Program-made: the position numbers and the translations under genes | Assembly (NCBI RefSeq): GCF_000007345.1 | Contig: NC_003552.1 | Coordinates: 4,278,001-4,342,000 of the forward strand | Source: Methanosarcina acetivorans C2A | GTDB lineage: Archaea; Halobacteriota; Methanosarcinia; Methanosarcinales; Methanosarcinaceae | DNA length: 64,000 nt | Reading direction: 5' to 3' | Notes under the pieces: model-generated | Seen by the model: the letters and a program-made list of their open reading frames with translations, nothing else | Databases searched by the model: none | Told to the model about the DNA's origin: nothing | Shown: piece by piece, positions 21,445 to 30,671 of the stretch | How positions within the stretch are numbered: position 1 is the stretch's first letter | How the letters are laid out: every line of letters starts with the position of its first letter

Positions 21445-23229
21445 TTACCTGGCTTTTGCGGCAATTTTCCAGGCAACAGATTTTTGGTATTCATCCCACA
21501 TGGTTTTGTAGATGCCACCTTTATTCAGCAACTCTGCGTGCGTTCCTTCCTCTGCAATCCTTCCGCTTTCGATAACCAGAATTCTGTTGACCTCCCGTAC
21601 GCTGGTAAGACGATGTGCAATCATAAGAGTTGTTTTGCCACGGCTAAGCTCCTTAAGAGCTTTTTGGATTAAATGTTCATTTTCAGGGTCTACAAAGGCA
21701 GTGGCTTCATCTAAAAGCACGATCGGAGCATTCTTGACCATGGCTCTGGCAAGCGCAATTCTCTGTTGTTCTCCCCCTGAAAGATAGGTTCCTTTTGAGC
21801 CTATTATCGTATCAAGTCCGTCAGGGAGATTTTCGATAATTTCTCTTGACTGCGAAAAATCAATTGCTTTATTTAGTTCTTCTTCTCCGACGTTATCTTT
21901 TCCAAAAACTATATTTTCTTTTAGTGAACCTTTAAACAGCCTGGTGTTTTGAAAAACAAAGGAAATATTGTCCATTAGTTCTTTTTTAGGAATATCCTTG
22001 ACATTTATTCCTCCGACTAATACTGCGCCTTCATCTGCATCCCAAAAGCGAGCGGCCAGCCGGGAAATGGTTGTTTTTCCGCCTCCTGAAGGACCTACAA
22101 GTGCGACCGTTTCACCTTCGTTTAATTTAAAGCTGATTTTATCGACGGCGCGTTTGTCGCTTCCTTCATATGAAAACGCTACGTTCCTAAACTCCAGGCT
22201 GTGATTTTGGATGTTTTTTGTGTTTTCGCTATGGCTCATGCTTGGATAATCTAATAGGTTATCCAGCCTGTCAATGGCTTGCTCCGCAATCAAAGTATTT
22301 TGCTGAAAATACATCGATTTCATCAAAAGCATAGTGAAAATTGGCGATATCAGAATGTAAAAAACAAAGTCCGCAAGCACAAGGGGAAGGTTTTCTCCTC
22401 TTCCTATTAAAAAGATAGCCACTGGAATTAAAAAGAATGCGGCTGATTGCATAATTACGGTGTAAAATGACATTGGTTTTCGCCAAAGAAGGGTATACGC
22501 ATGAACCATCTCTTTATATTTGATTATGCTGTCATAGAACCGCTTAAAAGAAAATACTGTTTGGCCGAATGTTTTTACAACCGGAATACCGCGGACATAT
22601 TCCACGGATTCGGAGCTCATTTCCTCTAAAGAATCAAAATACATTTTTTGAAATTTTTTACCTTCGGAGTTCATCATGAACTTCATTGTTATGAAGCCCA
22701 AAATAATTGGAACAAAAGAAGCAAGTCCCATTCTCCAGTCTACGATAAAAGTCAGAGCTATAAGAATAATGGGGGAGACGACGCTGCCTGCCATATCCGG
22801 GAGCTGATGTGCTAAAAATGTATGAGTTGTTCCCGCTCCGTCATTTACAATCTTTCGTATTTTCCCGCTTGAATGCTTATCAAAAAAACCAAGCGGCATA
22901 GACATTATTTTGTTCATGCCAACTTTTTGTATCCCGACCTCTACGTGAAAAGCCGCAAGATGCGAGCTCATAAGTGCGCAAAAATATACTATTATTCCTC
23001 CTATTGCACTTGCAAAGGCTAGCCACGCATAAAAACTGACATTTGAAATGTCAATCGATTGGGGAGCTGATAATATATCACGTGTTATGTACCATATAAG
23101 CACAAAAGGCAAGATGTTAAGAACTGCGGAAATTCCCGACAATACCAATGATAATGGCAAAAGTACTTTCTTCTTGCCCATGTAAGGCGTGAACCTTTTT
23201 AAAATAAAAATTTTTTTCTCTTTCGGCAT
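21445..23229 (-). CDS. ABC transporter half-molecule (membrane domain plus ATPase), first of a pair
   Basis: 594 aa with the same layout as its partner: transmembrane domain to about residue 320, then Walker A GPSGGGKTT near 378, Q-loop FQNTRLF, signature LSGGEQQRIA near 483, Walker B IVLLDEATAFVDPENEH and H-loop AHRLT. The signature differs slightly from the partner (GGEQ versus GGER), and the two are only moderately similar, as in heterodimeric exporters. The start ATG at 23229 has no strong ribosome-binding site. Upstream sequence to 23440 shows a weak open frame that may be a remnant. The pair lies between the methyltransferase/operator region and feo, which suggests a role in metal or metallophore transport. 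Confidence 0.88.
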   Translation of the reverse strand: MPKEKKIFILKRFTPYMGKKKVLLPLSLVLSGISAVLNILPFVLIWYITRDILSAPQSIDISNVSFYAWLAFASAIGGIIVYFCALMSSHLAAFHVEVGIQKVGMNKIMSMPLGFFDKHSSGKIRKIVNDGAGTTHTFLAHQLPDMAGSVVSPIILIALTFIVDWRMGLASFVPIILGFITMKFMMNSEGKKFQKMYFDSLEEMSSESVEYVRGIPVVKTFGQTVFSFKRFYDSIIKYKEMVHAYTLLWRKPMSFYTVIMQSAAFFLIPVAIFLIGRGENLPLVLADFVFYILISPIFTMLLMKSMYFQQNTLIAEQAIDRLDNLLDYPSMSHSENTKNIQNHSLEFRNVAFSYEGSDKRAVDKISFKLNEGETVALVGPSGGGKTTISRLAARFWDADEGAVLVGGINVKDIPKKELMDNISFVFQNTRLFKGSLKENIVFGKDNVGEEELNKAIDFSQSREIIENLPDGLDTIIGSKGTYLSGGEQQRIALARAMVKNAPIVLLDEATAFVDPENEHLIQKALKELSRGKTTLMIAHRLTSVREVNRILVIESGRIAEEGTHAELLNKGGIYKTMWDEYQKSVAWKIAAKAR

Positions 23230-23441
23230 TTATAGTCACGCTCGTAATTGCAGCAACAAAGAAAACACTTTGTAGCTCACCTAATGTTGCATTATTTAGC
23301 TTCTTGACTGTAGCTTGACTTCCTGAATACTTGGACCCTAATTGGTTATATTCAATATTCCCATTGGTTCGGGAGAGTAAAGTCTGGTCATTTTGCAACC
23401 GATTGGCTTAAAGTTTTAAAGAATGTTTTCAGTTCTCGTTT

Positions 23442-23645
23442 TTTTATTTCAGTTGAATACCCCGCTAGCTTGCTGCGGGAATGGAATACTTACCCGGTAA
23501 CCGTTAATGATAATATGTTTTATCAATTCCATTTTCTGGTTGTTAACTTCTGCTTAAACTAAATTGTTCAGGGCTATTGCTTTCTTTAACGGAATATTGA
23601 GCGGGGACGCGAACATACCCCGTTGCTTGCAGCGGGGCGCGCCAG
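23442..23645. repeat. Hairpin-bounded dispersed element, copy 1 (complete)
   Basis: About 200 bp nearly identical to 62996-63182. It begins with hairpin CCCCGCTAGCTTGCTGCGGG (23460-23479) and ends with hairpin CCCCGTTGCTTGCAGCGGGG (23618-23637). It has no coding capacity. This resembles palindrome-ended, transposase-less elements mobilised by IS200/IS605-type enzymes, but that origin is inference. Confidence 0.7.
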
Positions 23646-23664
23646 CGCAACTTTGATTTCCTGT

Positions 23665-23733
23665 TTAATTCTTTCCCATTTCTTTTCTGAATTCTATGTA
23701 ATCCCTTTCGACTTCTTCGAGCTCGTATTCTAT
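23665..23733 (-). CDS. Second copy of the conserved mini-ORF (start codon not conserved)
   Basis: Reads IEYELEEVERDYIEFRKEMG... and ends KN then TAA, matching 2219-2287 in 19 of 22 positions or so. The position of the ATG in the other copy is ATA here, and no ribosome-binding site is evident. The next block, 23870-23960, also matches 2540-2640. It may be a decayed copy or the tail of a lost gene. Confidence 0.3.
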   Translation of the reverse strand: MEYELEEVERDYIEFRKEMGKN

Positions 23734-24117
23734 TATTGTACCGCCAGTTAAGAGTAATGTAATTATGGCACAAAAATTGAAATTTATTCTTTCAGTTTAT
23801 AAGTACCGGGATATTTTGTGGATCGGAAGACAGGATCTAATTTCCCGGGAATTTTCCAGGTTGGGAGGCGTCTCTGTCCGGTCTTCCTTTCCGTTGAGCC
23901 GAAAAATTTCAAAGCCCTGGCTGCTTTGTAACCTGTAGTCTTAAAGCTTTAAAGTCTGTTTTCGACTTTCGTTTTTTATTTCAGGTCTTTACTGATCCTG
24001 TACGGTTGTTTGCTTTTTGGTCTGTCTATGCAGCTTTAAGTTCAGGAAGGCTGCTCTCAGGCTTTTGAAATCTCCGGTTTCTGTTCATCAAGATTTTTTT
24101 ACAAAGGTTTTTCGGGT
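23734..24117. other. Intergenic, repeat blocks
   Basis: Contains the 23870-23960 block shared with 2540-2640, and a block at 23930-23990 similar to 23391-23455. No gene is seen. Confidence 0.5.
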
Positions 24118-24429
24118 TCAGCCTGTCCGGTTGTGACAAACTCTCCGTCCCTTTTCGGTCAACCTGTAAATTTTACCGCTTGATAAGGTAATTTTTCCTG
24201 AACATTCGCAACACCCGCAATTTTTACAGGAGCCGGAGCAGGAAGAAGACCAGTCAGGATTTGTCTCCGTAACTTTTTCAACATGTCCCATTCCTTCCAT
24301 AATTTCGAGTAAACCTTTAAGCTGCTGCGTACTCATTTTCAAATGTCTCGAAATCTCATTGAAAGAGATACTGCCTTTCTTTTCCGCTTCTTCCATCTGT
24401 TTCAGTACATATATGTATCCGAGTACCAT
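24118..24429 (-). CDS. FeoC-like iron-sulfur winged-helix regulator
   Basis: 103 aa, last gene of the feo cluster, overlapping the preceding gene by one base. It has a winged helix in the first 55 residues (KGSISFNEISRHLKMSTQQLKGLLEIMEGMGHVEKV), then a cysteine-rich loop SCSGSCKNCGCCECSG, and a short C-terminal strand pair. FeoC proteins carry such a loop and bind an Fe-S cluster; they modulate FeoB stability or feo transcription. The cysteine count is higher than in the enterobacterial form. The context makes a feo role very likely; the DNA-binding versus FeoB-binding role is open. Confidence 0.8.
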   Translation of the reverse strand: MVLGYIYVLKQMEEAEKKGSISFNEISRHLKMSTQQLKGLLEIMEGMGHVEKVTETNPDWSSSCSGSCKNCGCCECSGKITLSSGKIYRLTEKGRRVCHNRTG

Positions 24430-24884
24430 TATCTTGGTTCCCCCCTTTCCTGAAGTTTGAATTTATTTTCCCAGCCCATGTATATTACAAAAGAAATCAG
24501 GCCAAGGTACAGTGCAGGCTTGAAATCTACAAGTGGTGTCCACTCCTCAAATCCCTCCGCAAACAAAACCCACGCATTAATAAGGTCGGCAATAAAGTTC
24601 AGGGAATACAGAGCTCCGAAGAGCATGGAAAGTACGATCCCTACATATGCGTAGGCTCTTCCTTCCAGGGAACCATTTGAAAGTTCAACAGTTCCGTATA
24701 AGTAAACCGCCCCTATGACTACAAGTACCAGCCCTCCGGCAAGTTCCGGAGGAAGCAGGTTTGCAGTTATAAAGTTTTCAGGCAAAAGCCCGGCTCCTTT
24801 CAAAATCTGCAGGCCTCCGATTACCAGATAGGTTATCCCCCAGAGGAGGGTAAAATAGGTTAGAGTTTTCTTCTTATTTTCCAT
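24429..24884 (-). CDS. Four-helix membrane protein of the feo operon
   Basis: 151 aa with about four hydrophobic segments (LTYFTLLWGITYLVIGGLQIL, LAGGLVLVVIGAVYLYG, YAYVGIVLSMLFGALYSL, ALYLGLISFVIYMGW). No known domain is recognised by eye. It sits between feoB (13 nt upstream) and the FeoC-like gene (1-nt overlap), so it is co-transcribed and probably helps ferrous iron transport or its control. Function is inferred from position only. Confidence 0.75.
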   Translation of the reverse strand: MENKKKTLTYFTLLWGITYLVIGGLQILKGAGLLPENFITANLLPPELAGGLVLVVIGAVYLYGTVELSNGSLEGRAYAYVGIVLSMLFGALYSLNFIADLINAWVLFAEGFEEWTPLVDFKPALYLGLISFVIYMGWENKFKLQERGEPR

Positions 24885-24897
24885 TTACATCGCCTCT

Positions 24898-26910
24898 TTA
24901 TGCCAATATGTTACTCCCTATTTTTACCGTCACAAAGGCCATTATCCACGCCACAGCTGTCGAATAAGCTGCTGCAAAAAGCATCCATTTCCAGGATCCC
25001 GACTCTTTTTTGATTACTGCAACTGCTCCTATGCAGGGTACGTAAAGCAGGGTAAAAACCATGAGCCCGAGTGCAATCGCGGGTGTGAATGTAGGGTCTG
25101 CTGCAAGAGTCGAAGACAATATTCCTTCATCTTCCCCTGTGCCGTATAGGGTACCGAGAGAACCGAGGACAACCTCTTTGGCAAGGAACCCGAAGATTAG
25201 GGAAATTGCAATTTTCCAGTCAAACCCTATCGGAGCTACGAGAGGTTCGATCAGTTTTCCCAGGCTGCCTATGTAACTTTCCGCACTTCCGTATTCGACT
25301 CCCTGCGGGAAGTATGCAAGTAGCCATATAATCACCACTCCTCCGGTGATCACGGTACCTACCCGTTTCAGGTAAAGAGAGCCCTGGTTCCACATATGTT
25401 TCAGGGAATTGCCGACCGAAGGCAAGTGGTAAGGAGGCAGTTCCATTATAAAGGAAGAAGGTTTGCCTTTGAAAATGACACTCCGGAATAGCTTGGCAGA
25501 CAGGATTGCCACAATTATGCCGAGCACGTAAAGCCCGAAGATAACCGATCCTGCCTGTTTCCCGAAAAACGTCCCTGCAAGCAGCACGTACACAGGCATC
25601 CTGGCTCCGCAGGACATGAAAGGCGTAACCATCATCGTAATAAGGCGGTCTTTTTCATCTTCAAGGGTGCGAGTTGCCATAATAGCCGGGACCGAACATC
25701 CGAAGCCCATAAGCATAGGGATAAAAGATTTCCCCTGGAGTCCCATTGAATACATCAACCTGTCCATAATAAAGGCGGCTCTTGCAAGATATCCGCTGTC
25801 TTCCAGCAAAGCCAGGAGGAAGAACAGGATGAAAATATTGGGTACAAAAAGTATAACTGATCCCACTCCTGCAATTATCCCATCTCCGAGCAGGGATGCA
25901 AGCCAGGAAGAATCAATGTTTGCAGCAACAGTTTCGGCAAGCGAACCGAAAAACATGTCTATGAGTTCCATGAAGGGAGAGGCGAAGGTAAAGGTAAGTT
26001 CGAACATACCCCACATCAGGGTAAGGAAGATAGGTATTCCAAGATACCTGTTTGTAAGTACCTTATCGACCATGTCGGAAGGTGACATTTTTTCAACACA
26101 GGTCGTACATGCCTGAGACAGTATACTGCTTATGAACTCATACCGCTTATCGGCCATTTCAGCTTCGTATCCCTCCGGGTCCAGGCCGGAAAGGAATTTT
26201 TCAACTTCAGGCTTTACACTTGACTGAGAAAGTTTTGAGCGAGCATTTTCGTCTCCTTCGAGTAGTTTTATGCTCAACCATCTGGAAGGGTATCTGTTCA
26301 GAAGGGTCATGTCTTTAACGAGAATATTTTCCAGATGACGTATCTTCTCTTCAACATCTTTCCCGTACCCTATCTCATGAGGCAAGTGTGCTTCGGAATC
26401 GGCTTTTGTGATTATTGCGTCAAGGAGGGCGTTGATACCTTTGCCTTCGTTTGCCGTTGTCTTTATCAAAGAGGTTCCAAGTAATTTTTCAAGCCTGAGG
26501 ATATCTACCTCATCTCCTCGTCTTTCCGAAAGGTCGGACATATTCAGAGCAAAGACAAGATTCGTTCCCATTTCCAGTAGCTGGGTGCTCAGGTACAGGT
26601 TGCGTTCCAGGTTTGTCGAGTCAAGAATCTGGACTACAACATCCGGTTTTTCCTCAAGGATGTAATCTCTGGCAACAACTTCGTCTGCCGAATAGGCTGT
26701 GAGGCTGTAGGTTCCCGGAAGGTCTACAATTTCAAGGACATGCCCAGCATATTCTTTTGTACCTACTTTTTTCTCGACCGTTACTCCTGGCCAGTTTCCC
26801 ACTTTTTGCCTGGCCCCGGTAATAGCATTGAAAACGGTCGTCTTGCCCACATTGGGGTTTCCTGCAAGTGCAACCCTGATTTTATTCTCAACCAAGTTCC
26901 ACACCTTCAC
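24898..26910 (-). CDS. feoB: Ferrous iron transport protein B
   Basis: 670 aa. N-terminal G-protein domain: G1 GNPNVGKTTVFN near residue 17, G3 DLPGTYSL near 62, G4 NMSD near 122. A helical GDI-like spacer follows, then gate-type membrane domains with the duplicated Cys/Gly-rich motifs (GFGCSVPAIMATRTLEDEKDR and MSCGARMPVY), and C-terminal helices (YVPCIGAVAVIKKE). It couples GTP hydrolysis to Fe2+ import across the cytoplasmic membrane. It starts with GTG at 26910, overlapping the upstream feoA by 23 nt, so translation is probably coupled. The length is near the usual for archaeal FeoB. Confidence 0.97.
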   Translation of the reverse strand: MKVWNLVENKIRVALAGNPNVGKTTVFNAITGARQKVGNWPGVTVEKKVGTKEYAGHVLEIVDLPGTYSLTAYSADEVVARDYILEEKPDVVVQILDSTNLERNLYLSTQLLEMGTNLVFALNMSDLSERRGDEVDILRLEKLLGTSLIKTTANEGKGINALLDAIITKADSEAHLPHEIGYGKDVEEKIRHLENILVKDMTLLNRYPSRWLSIKLLEGDENARSKLSQSSVKPEVEKFLSGLDPEGYEAEMADKRYEFISSILSQACTTCVEKMSPSDMVDKVLTNRYLGIPIFLTLMWGMFELTFTFASPFMELIDMFFGSLAETVAANIDSSWLASLLGDGIIAGVGSVILFVPNIFILFFLLALLEDSGYLARAAFIMDRLMYSMGLQGKSFIPMLMGFGCSVPAIMATRTLEDEKDRLITMMVTPFMSCGARMPVYVLLAGTFFGKQAGSVIFGLYVLGIIVAILSAKLFRSVIFKGKPSSFIMELPPYHLPSVGNSLKHMWNQGSLYLKRVGTVITGGVVIIWLLAYFPQGVEYGSAESYIGSLGKLIEPLVAPIGFDWKIAISLIFGFLAKEVVLGSLGTLYGTGEDEGILSSTLAADPTFTPAIALGLMVFTLLYVPCIGAVAVIKKESGSWKWMLFAAAYSTAVAWIMAFVTVKIGSNILA

Positions 26911-27142
26911 ACGGATCCGGTTCGACCATAATTTTCATAGCCATACCCTTTCCAAGGGCGTAACGTGCTCCATTCACGTTGACAAGCAGATTCCCTCTCT
27001 CGCATCCTATAAGCCGGACAGAAGACGAAGGCGTAAAACCCATTTCTGTCAGCCTTCTCTTGAGCTCCAGACCTGCTCGAACTTCTTTGATCCTGCAGCC
27101 TTTCCCTTCCGAAAGCATGGTAAGAGGCATCCGTGCGGTCAA
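26888..27142 (-). CDS. feoA: FeoA-family SH3-like protein (second copy)
   Basis: About 84 aa; the SH3-like FeoA fold is seen in LKRRLTEMGFTPSSSVRLIG... RYALGKGMAMKIMVEP. Start chosen at TTG 27142 because GGAGG lies 6 nt upstream, inside the end of the first feoA; ATG at 27130 is the alternative. It overlaps feoB at its 3' end. FeoA is a small cytosolic partner needed for FeoB-mediated ferrous uptake. Confidence 0.9.
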   Translation of the reverse strand: MTARMPLTMLSEGKGCRIKEVRAGLELKRRLTEMGFTPSSSVRLIGCERGNLLVNVNGARYALGKGMAMKIMVEPDPCEGVELG

Positions 27143-27143
27143 A

Positions 27144-27392
27144 TTAATCCTCCAGTACTTCAACAACAACTGCCTCTGCCTCAGTCTTCCTGAGAGAGAG
27201 GTTGTATCCTTTCAACTTGAAATCCACAGGGTCTCCCAATGGGGCTTTTTTGGTGACATTCAGAACTGTCCCGGGAACCATACCCATATCAAGGAGCCGT
27301 TTGCGGGAACTCCCTCTTCCTCTTACCTGGATAACGCGGGCTCTTTGGCCTGTTTCCAGCATATTCAGGGTTTTATCTCTCGTTTCTATCAT
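27144..27392 (-). CDS. feoA: FeoA-family SH3-like protein (first copy)
   Basis: 82 aa, first gene of the feo operon. Typical FeoA features: ARVIQVRGRGSSRKRLLDMGMVPGTVLNV, then DPVDFKLKGYNLSLRKTEAEAVVVE. Adjacent paralogous FeoA genes are common in archaeal feo operons, and the two differ enough to be old paralogues. The operator at 27464-27489 lies 72 nt upstream. Confidence 0.92.
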   Translation of the reverse strand: MIETRDKTLNMLETGQRARVIQVRGRGSSRKRLLDMGMVPGTVLNVTKKAPLGDPVDFKLKGYNLSLRKTEAEAVVVEVLED

Positions 27393-27463
27393 TTTTATCT
27401 CACCCTTTAATTTTCGGATAACCTAATATTTTTCTTAGTCTTGAAATGTAATAGTAAATATTT

Positions 27464-27489
27464 AAAATTTTCGTATATACGAAAATTTT
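27464..27489. promoter_or_regulatory. Perfect 26-bp palindromic operator of the feo operon
   Basis: Perfect palindrome with core TTTTCGTATATACGAAAA, flanked by AAAA/TTTT arms. On the minus strand it is followed by a TTTAAATATTTA box, so it overlaps the promoter upstream of the TATA element. A half site (ATTTTCGGAT) lies at about 27411-27420. Position in front of feo and presence of a DtxR-type gene in the window suggest Fe2+-dependent repression. Confidence 0.8.
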
Positions 27490-27689
27490 GTGGGCAAATG
27501 AATTATTATCTATTTATAAAAATATTCTTTGGAAGAATCTGGAAATCTTGTACAACCGGTTGAGTCTGTTTCTTTCAGCCCGATATTTGCAAAGCTATTC
27601 CCTGAAAAATGAATTTCTGCGGGTCAAGGGAAAAAAGGAGTCCATACATTTTTGCCGCAGGCAGACCAAACAGATAACTGCTAATTGAA

Positions 27690-28433
27690 ATCGATGTTTA
27701 GCTGTTTTTGCTTGACCTGCTGTTTTTCCTGGGGCCTTCTTTAATTCTTACGGTTCACATGAGTGTTGACAGTTATCCGGACCTGCTTGTTTCCGGGGTA
27801 ACATCCGGATACAGGATTCTCCGAGTCATCGGAGTGGCTCTTGTCTACAAGTTGATAGAGGGGCTTTCCCGTTACACGCTTGCACAGGAGGAAGATATTT
27901 TCAGGGGTTTTCGCACACTTTCTATTTATGGGGCCACTCAGGTCATTCCCCTTGATGAGGCGTTTATCAACTTTAGGGATCTCGGCCCCATGATTGCCGG
28001 ACTGTGCTGGGAGACCCTTACTTACTTGGAGGTCTTGTAGGACTGATAGGAGGGCTCTATCGCTATTCTCCGGGAGGCTGGACTTCCCTGTGCGGTTGCC
28101 ACCATTGCTGCAGGGATTGTTGGAGGAGGCTTTTCGATTCTCTGAAAGCGGAAACTTAACTACTTCAAGGTCATTTTTTAGGGGTACCGGTAGAATGAAT
28201 GCCTCCATCTTCTGGTCATTTTCCCGCTACTTGTCTATCCGGATCCACTGGAGGATCTCCTTAACGTAATTAGGAACAGCCTCCCTTCAATTCTTCCGGT
28301 AAACGGGCTTGGTCTGATCCTCTTTTTGTATATCCTGCGGGAACGGGGACCTGATCCAGAAGGGCGCAAAAAAGAGCTTCAAAGCGAGATATTTTCCGCT
28401 CCTCACAGTCCAGTCAAAGATACGATTCTTTGA
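27690..28433 (+). pseudogene. LytS-type 5-TM sensor domain pseudogene
   Basis: Joined frames read DSYPDLLVSGVTSGYRILRV... FINFRDLGPMIAGLCW (27767-28012), GLVGLIGGLYRYSPGGWTSL (about 28027-28090), VATIAAGIVGGGFSIL (about 28098-28145), and GLILFLYILRERG... KKELQSEIF (about 28309-28395). These fit the 5TM-5TMR_LYT membrane sensor domain. At least three frameshifts and several stops break it, and no kinase domain follows. The neighbouring sensor kinase on the other strand is a different type. Confidence 0.65.
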
Positions 28434-28470
28434 GTGTGAGCTTTAAAAGGACCTATTTTTTTAGATTTTC

Positions 28471-28521
28471 GGAGCAGGGGCGCGAACATACCCGTTGCTT
28501 GCAGCGGGGTGAGCCCCGCCA
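28471..28521. repeat. Hairpin-bounded dispersed element, partial copy (right end only)
   Basis: GGAGCAGGGGCGCGAACATA followed by the hairpin around GTTGCTTGCAGCGGGG matches the right end of 23442-23645. Confidence 0.55.
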
Positions 28522-28547
28522 TTTTGATTATGTTTTTATTTTCGCTT

Positions 28548-30671
28548 TCAATTTCCTACCTTTCCGAACAGGATTCTGAATTCCGTTCCTTCATCCCTGT
28601 TAAGTTCGATGCTCCCGTTTATCTGTTCTACAAGAATGCTTACAAGCTGGAGTCCAAGAGAATCCGTATTCCTGAAATCGATATTTTGAGGAAATCCATT
28701 TCCGTTATCAGCTACGATCAGCATAAACACTGGATCTTTTTCACTCTTTTCAATGCCCCTTTTGCTCCCGGAACACCTTACTATTCCCTCTTCACTTTTC
28801 TCTATACCCATTTCATCCGGTTCTATGCTCCGTGAGCCCGTTTCGATGTACCTTTCTACTTCGAAATTACCGTTTTCATGTCTTTTTTCGTAATTCTCCG
28901 ATCTTGAGAGGCTTATACGGATTTCTCCTCTCTTTCCTGCGGGGAAAGCGTGCTTTAAGGAATTCGAAACCAGTTCATTTACGACGATGCCGAGAGGAAC
29001 TGCGGTATCCATTCCCAGATAAATCTGCTTAAGGTCCAGTTTCAGGTCAATTTCCCTGTTTCCTACGGTATATGAACTGAGAAGGTCTCCGATAAGCCTG
29101 CGAAGGTAAACTGCAAAATCAAGAGTCTCCATATCCTTTCCTTCGTAAAGTTCCTCATGAATCAAGGCCATGGAAGTTACACGGTTCTGGCTTTCCCTGA
29201 AGGCTTCAAGGGTTTCTTCGTCACTGAACTTTTCCGCCTGGAGGCTAAGCATCGAGGAGATCACCTGCAGATTATTCTTAATTCGATGGTGGATTTCTTT
29301 TATGCGGGCTTCCTCTGTTCTGGAAAGAGTTTCTTCAGCCATTTTACGCTGGGTGATATCACGAATAAAGCCCTGGAATTGCCCCGGCATTCCGGAATCC
29401 TCGGGAAGGGGCTGCATAATTTCCCTGACCCACCTAATTTCCCCATCTTTTCTCCTGACCCTGTATTCCAGCTCATGCGAGGATTCCGGGCTTAACTCTG
29501 CTTTTTTCATACTATCAAGGATCAGCGGTCGGTCTTCAGGTACAACTATTTCGGTCCACTTCATTTTACCGGAAATAAAGTCTTTTTTTCCGTAACCTGT
29601 GATTGCTTCCACAGCCCCTTCCATAAATATCGGAACGCCTTTCTCATCGAGTCTGAAGCCGATAATCCCCTGTACGTTCTGCAGCAGGGAGCTGTAATGT
29701 TCAGCTTTTGTTTGCAGATCCTCGTATGCAGGTTCACCGGCAGGCGTACATTTCTCCAGTCCAAGCATCCTGTAAATTCGTCCCTGGTCGTCCTTCAGGA
29801 AAGTAGCTTCCCTCCTGAAAGCTTCCTCCCTGAATTTAAGGTCCCTGAAAAAAAGGCTGCAAGGTTCCTCAAACCCCGTTTCCACGATTGCTATATAGAT
29901 CAGGTAAACAGACAGGACATTAAAAATATGCCCGATAAAGTTGAAAAACTCCTCCGTATACGTATAGTAGGTAAGAGCCAGTTCGGTCAGGATTGATAGC
30001 GCTATCGATGCCATAAGGATTCTGAAAACATGTTTTTCGAAGCTGTTTCTTTTCTGGTACAGGAGCATCAACGAACATATGAATAAGAAAGAGATGAAAT
30101 ACTCACTGTATATTTTAAAATGAGTAAGTCCGTAGTTTTCCACATAGCAGTCCGGAAAGTTCCCGTAATGAAAGATTGAGAGCAGAAGAGCTGCCGTAAT
30201 AATAGCATATACAAGAAAAACTTTCCGGGCAAACAGGTCATTTCCTGAAGGTTTTAGATTACTTTTTCCGTCCCATACATTACGGGTCAAAAGCAAAGGG
30301 GCTACAAAAAAGGAAACACCTCCCATATACCTTATAGAGATCCAGAGCTGGGCGGGGAGGTTTGCCCCGTATCCCGAAAATACGCCTATTCTTTCATAGG
30401 AAAATGCACGCAAAAAGCCAAGGCATGCTATGAAAAAAAGTGCTGTCCCGACAAATGTAAGGTACCGGTTTTCCGAAATGACTTTTGATTTCCATACTAT
30501 TATGAAAACCATGTAAGCGATTATGACATTAAACTGATTTACCACAATACGAAAGAGCAGGTAGTTCTTGAGACTGATTATGTAAAGTAAACCTGCTATG
30601 ATAAGGAATAACCCCAGCTTGATAAGAGAAGACTTAAGGGGCATATCAAATGTTTTTTCCCCATAACGCAT
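28548..30671 (-). CDS. MASE3-PAS-HisKA_2 membrane sensor histidine kinase
   Basis: 707 aa. The N-terminal third has eight or so transmembrane helices of the MASE3 type (ending near EEPCSLFFRDLKFREEAFRRE, residue 280). A PAS domain follows at about 320-435 (GFRLDEKGVPIFMEGAVEAITGY... EYRVRRKDGEIRWVREI), then an HisKA_2 box EIHHRIKNNLQVISSML near 455, and an HATPase domain with NELVSNSLKHAF and DNGNGFP. A roughly 50-residue charged insertion precedes the latter motif. Archaeal kinases of this type are common in Methanosarcina and often lack an adjacent response regulator; none is seen here. It is divergent from the radical SAM gene at 30896. The signal is unknown. Confidence 0.9.
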   Translation of the reverse strand: MRYGEKTFDMPLKSSLIKLGLFLIIAGLLYIISLKNYLLFRIVVNQFNVIIAYMVFIIVWKSKVISENRYLTFVGTALFFIACLGFLRAFSYERIGVFSGYGANLPAQLWISIRYMGGVSFFVAPLLLTRNVWDGKSNLKPSGNDLFARKVFLVYAIITAALLLSIFHYGNFPDCYVENYGLTHFKIYSEYFISFLFICSLMLLYQKRNSFEKHVFRILMASIALSILTELALTYYTYTEEFFNFIGHIFNVLSVYLIYIAIVETGFEEPCSLFFRDLKFREEAFRREATFLKDDQGRIYRMLGLEKCTPAGEPAYEDLQTKAEHYSSLLQNVQGIIGFRLDEKGVPIFMEGAVEAITGYGKKDFISGKMKWTEIVVPEDRPLILDSMKKAELSPESSHELEYRVRRKDGEIRWVREIMQPLPEDSGMPGQFQGFIRDITQRKMAEETLSRTEEARIKEIHHRIKNNLQVISSMLSLQAEKFSDEETLEAFRESQNRVTSMALIHEELYEGKDMETLDFAVYLRRLIGDLLSSYTVGNREIDLKLDLKQIYLGMDTAVPLGIVVNELVSNSLKHAFPAGKRGEIRISLSRSENYEKRHENGNFEVERYIETGSRSIEPDEMGIEKSEEGIVRCSGSKRGIEKSEKDPVFMLIVADNGNGFPQNIDFRNTDSLGLQLVSILVEQINGSIELNRDEGTEFRILFGKVGN

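Noticed and set aside
23117-23398. 93-aa frame upstream of the first ABC gene (ATLGELQSVFFVAAITSVTINAE...)
   Set aside because: Overlaps the ABC start and lacks a ribosome-binding site or known family; possibly a remnant.
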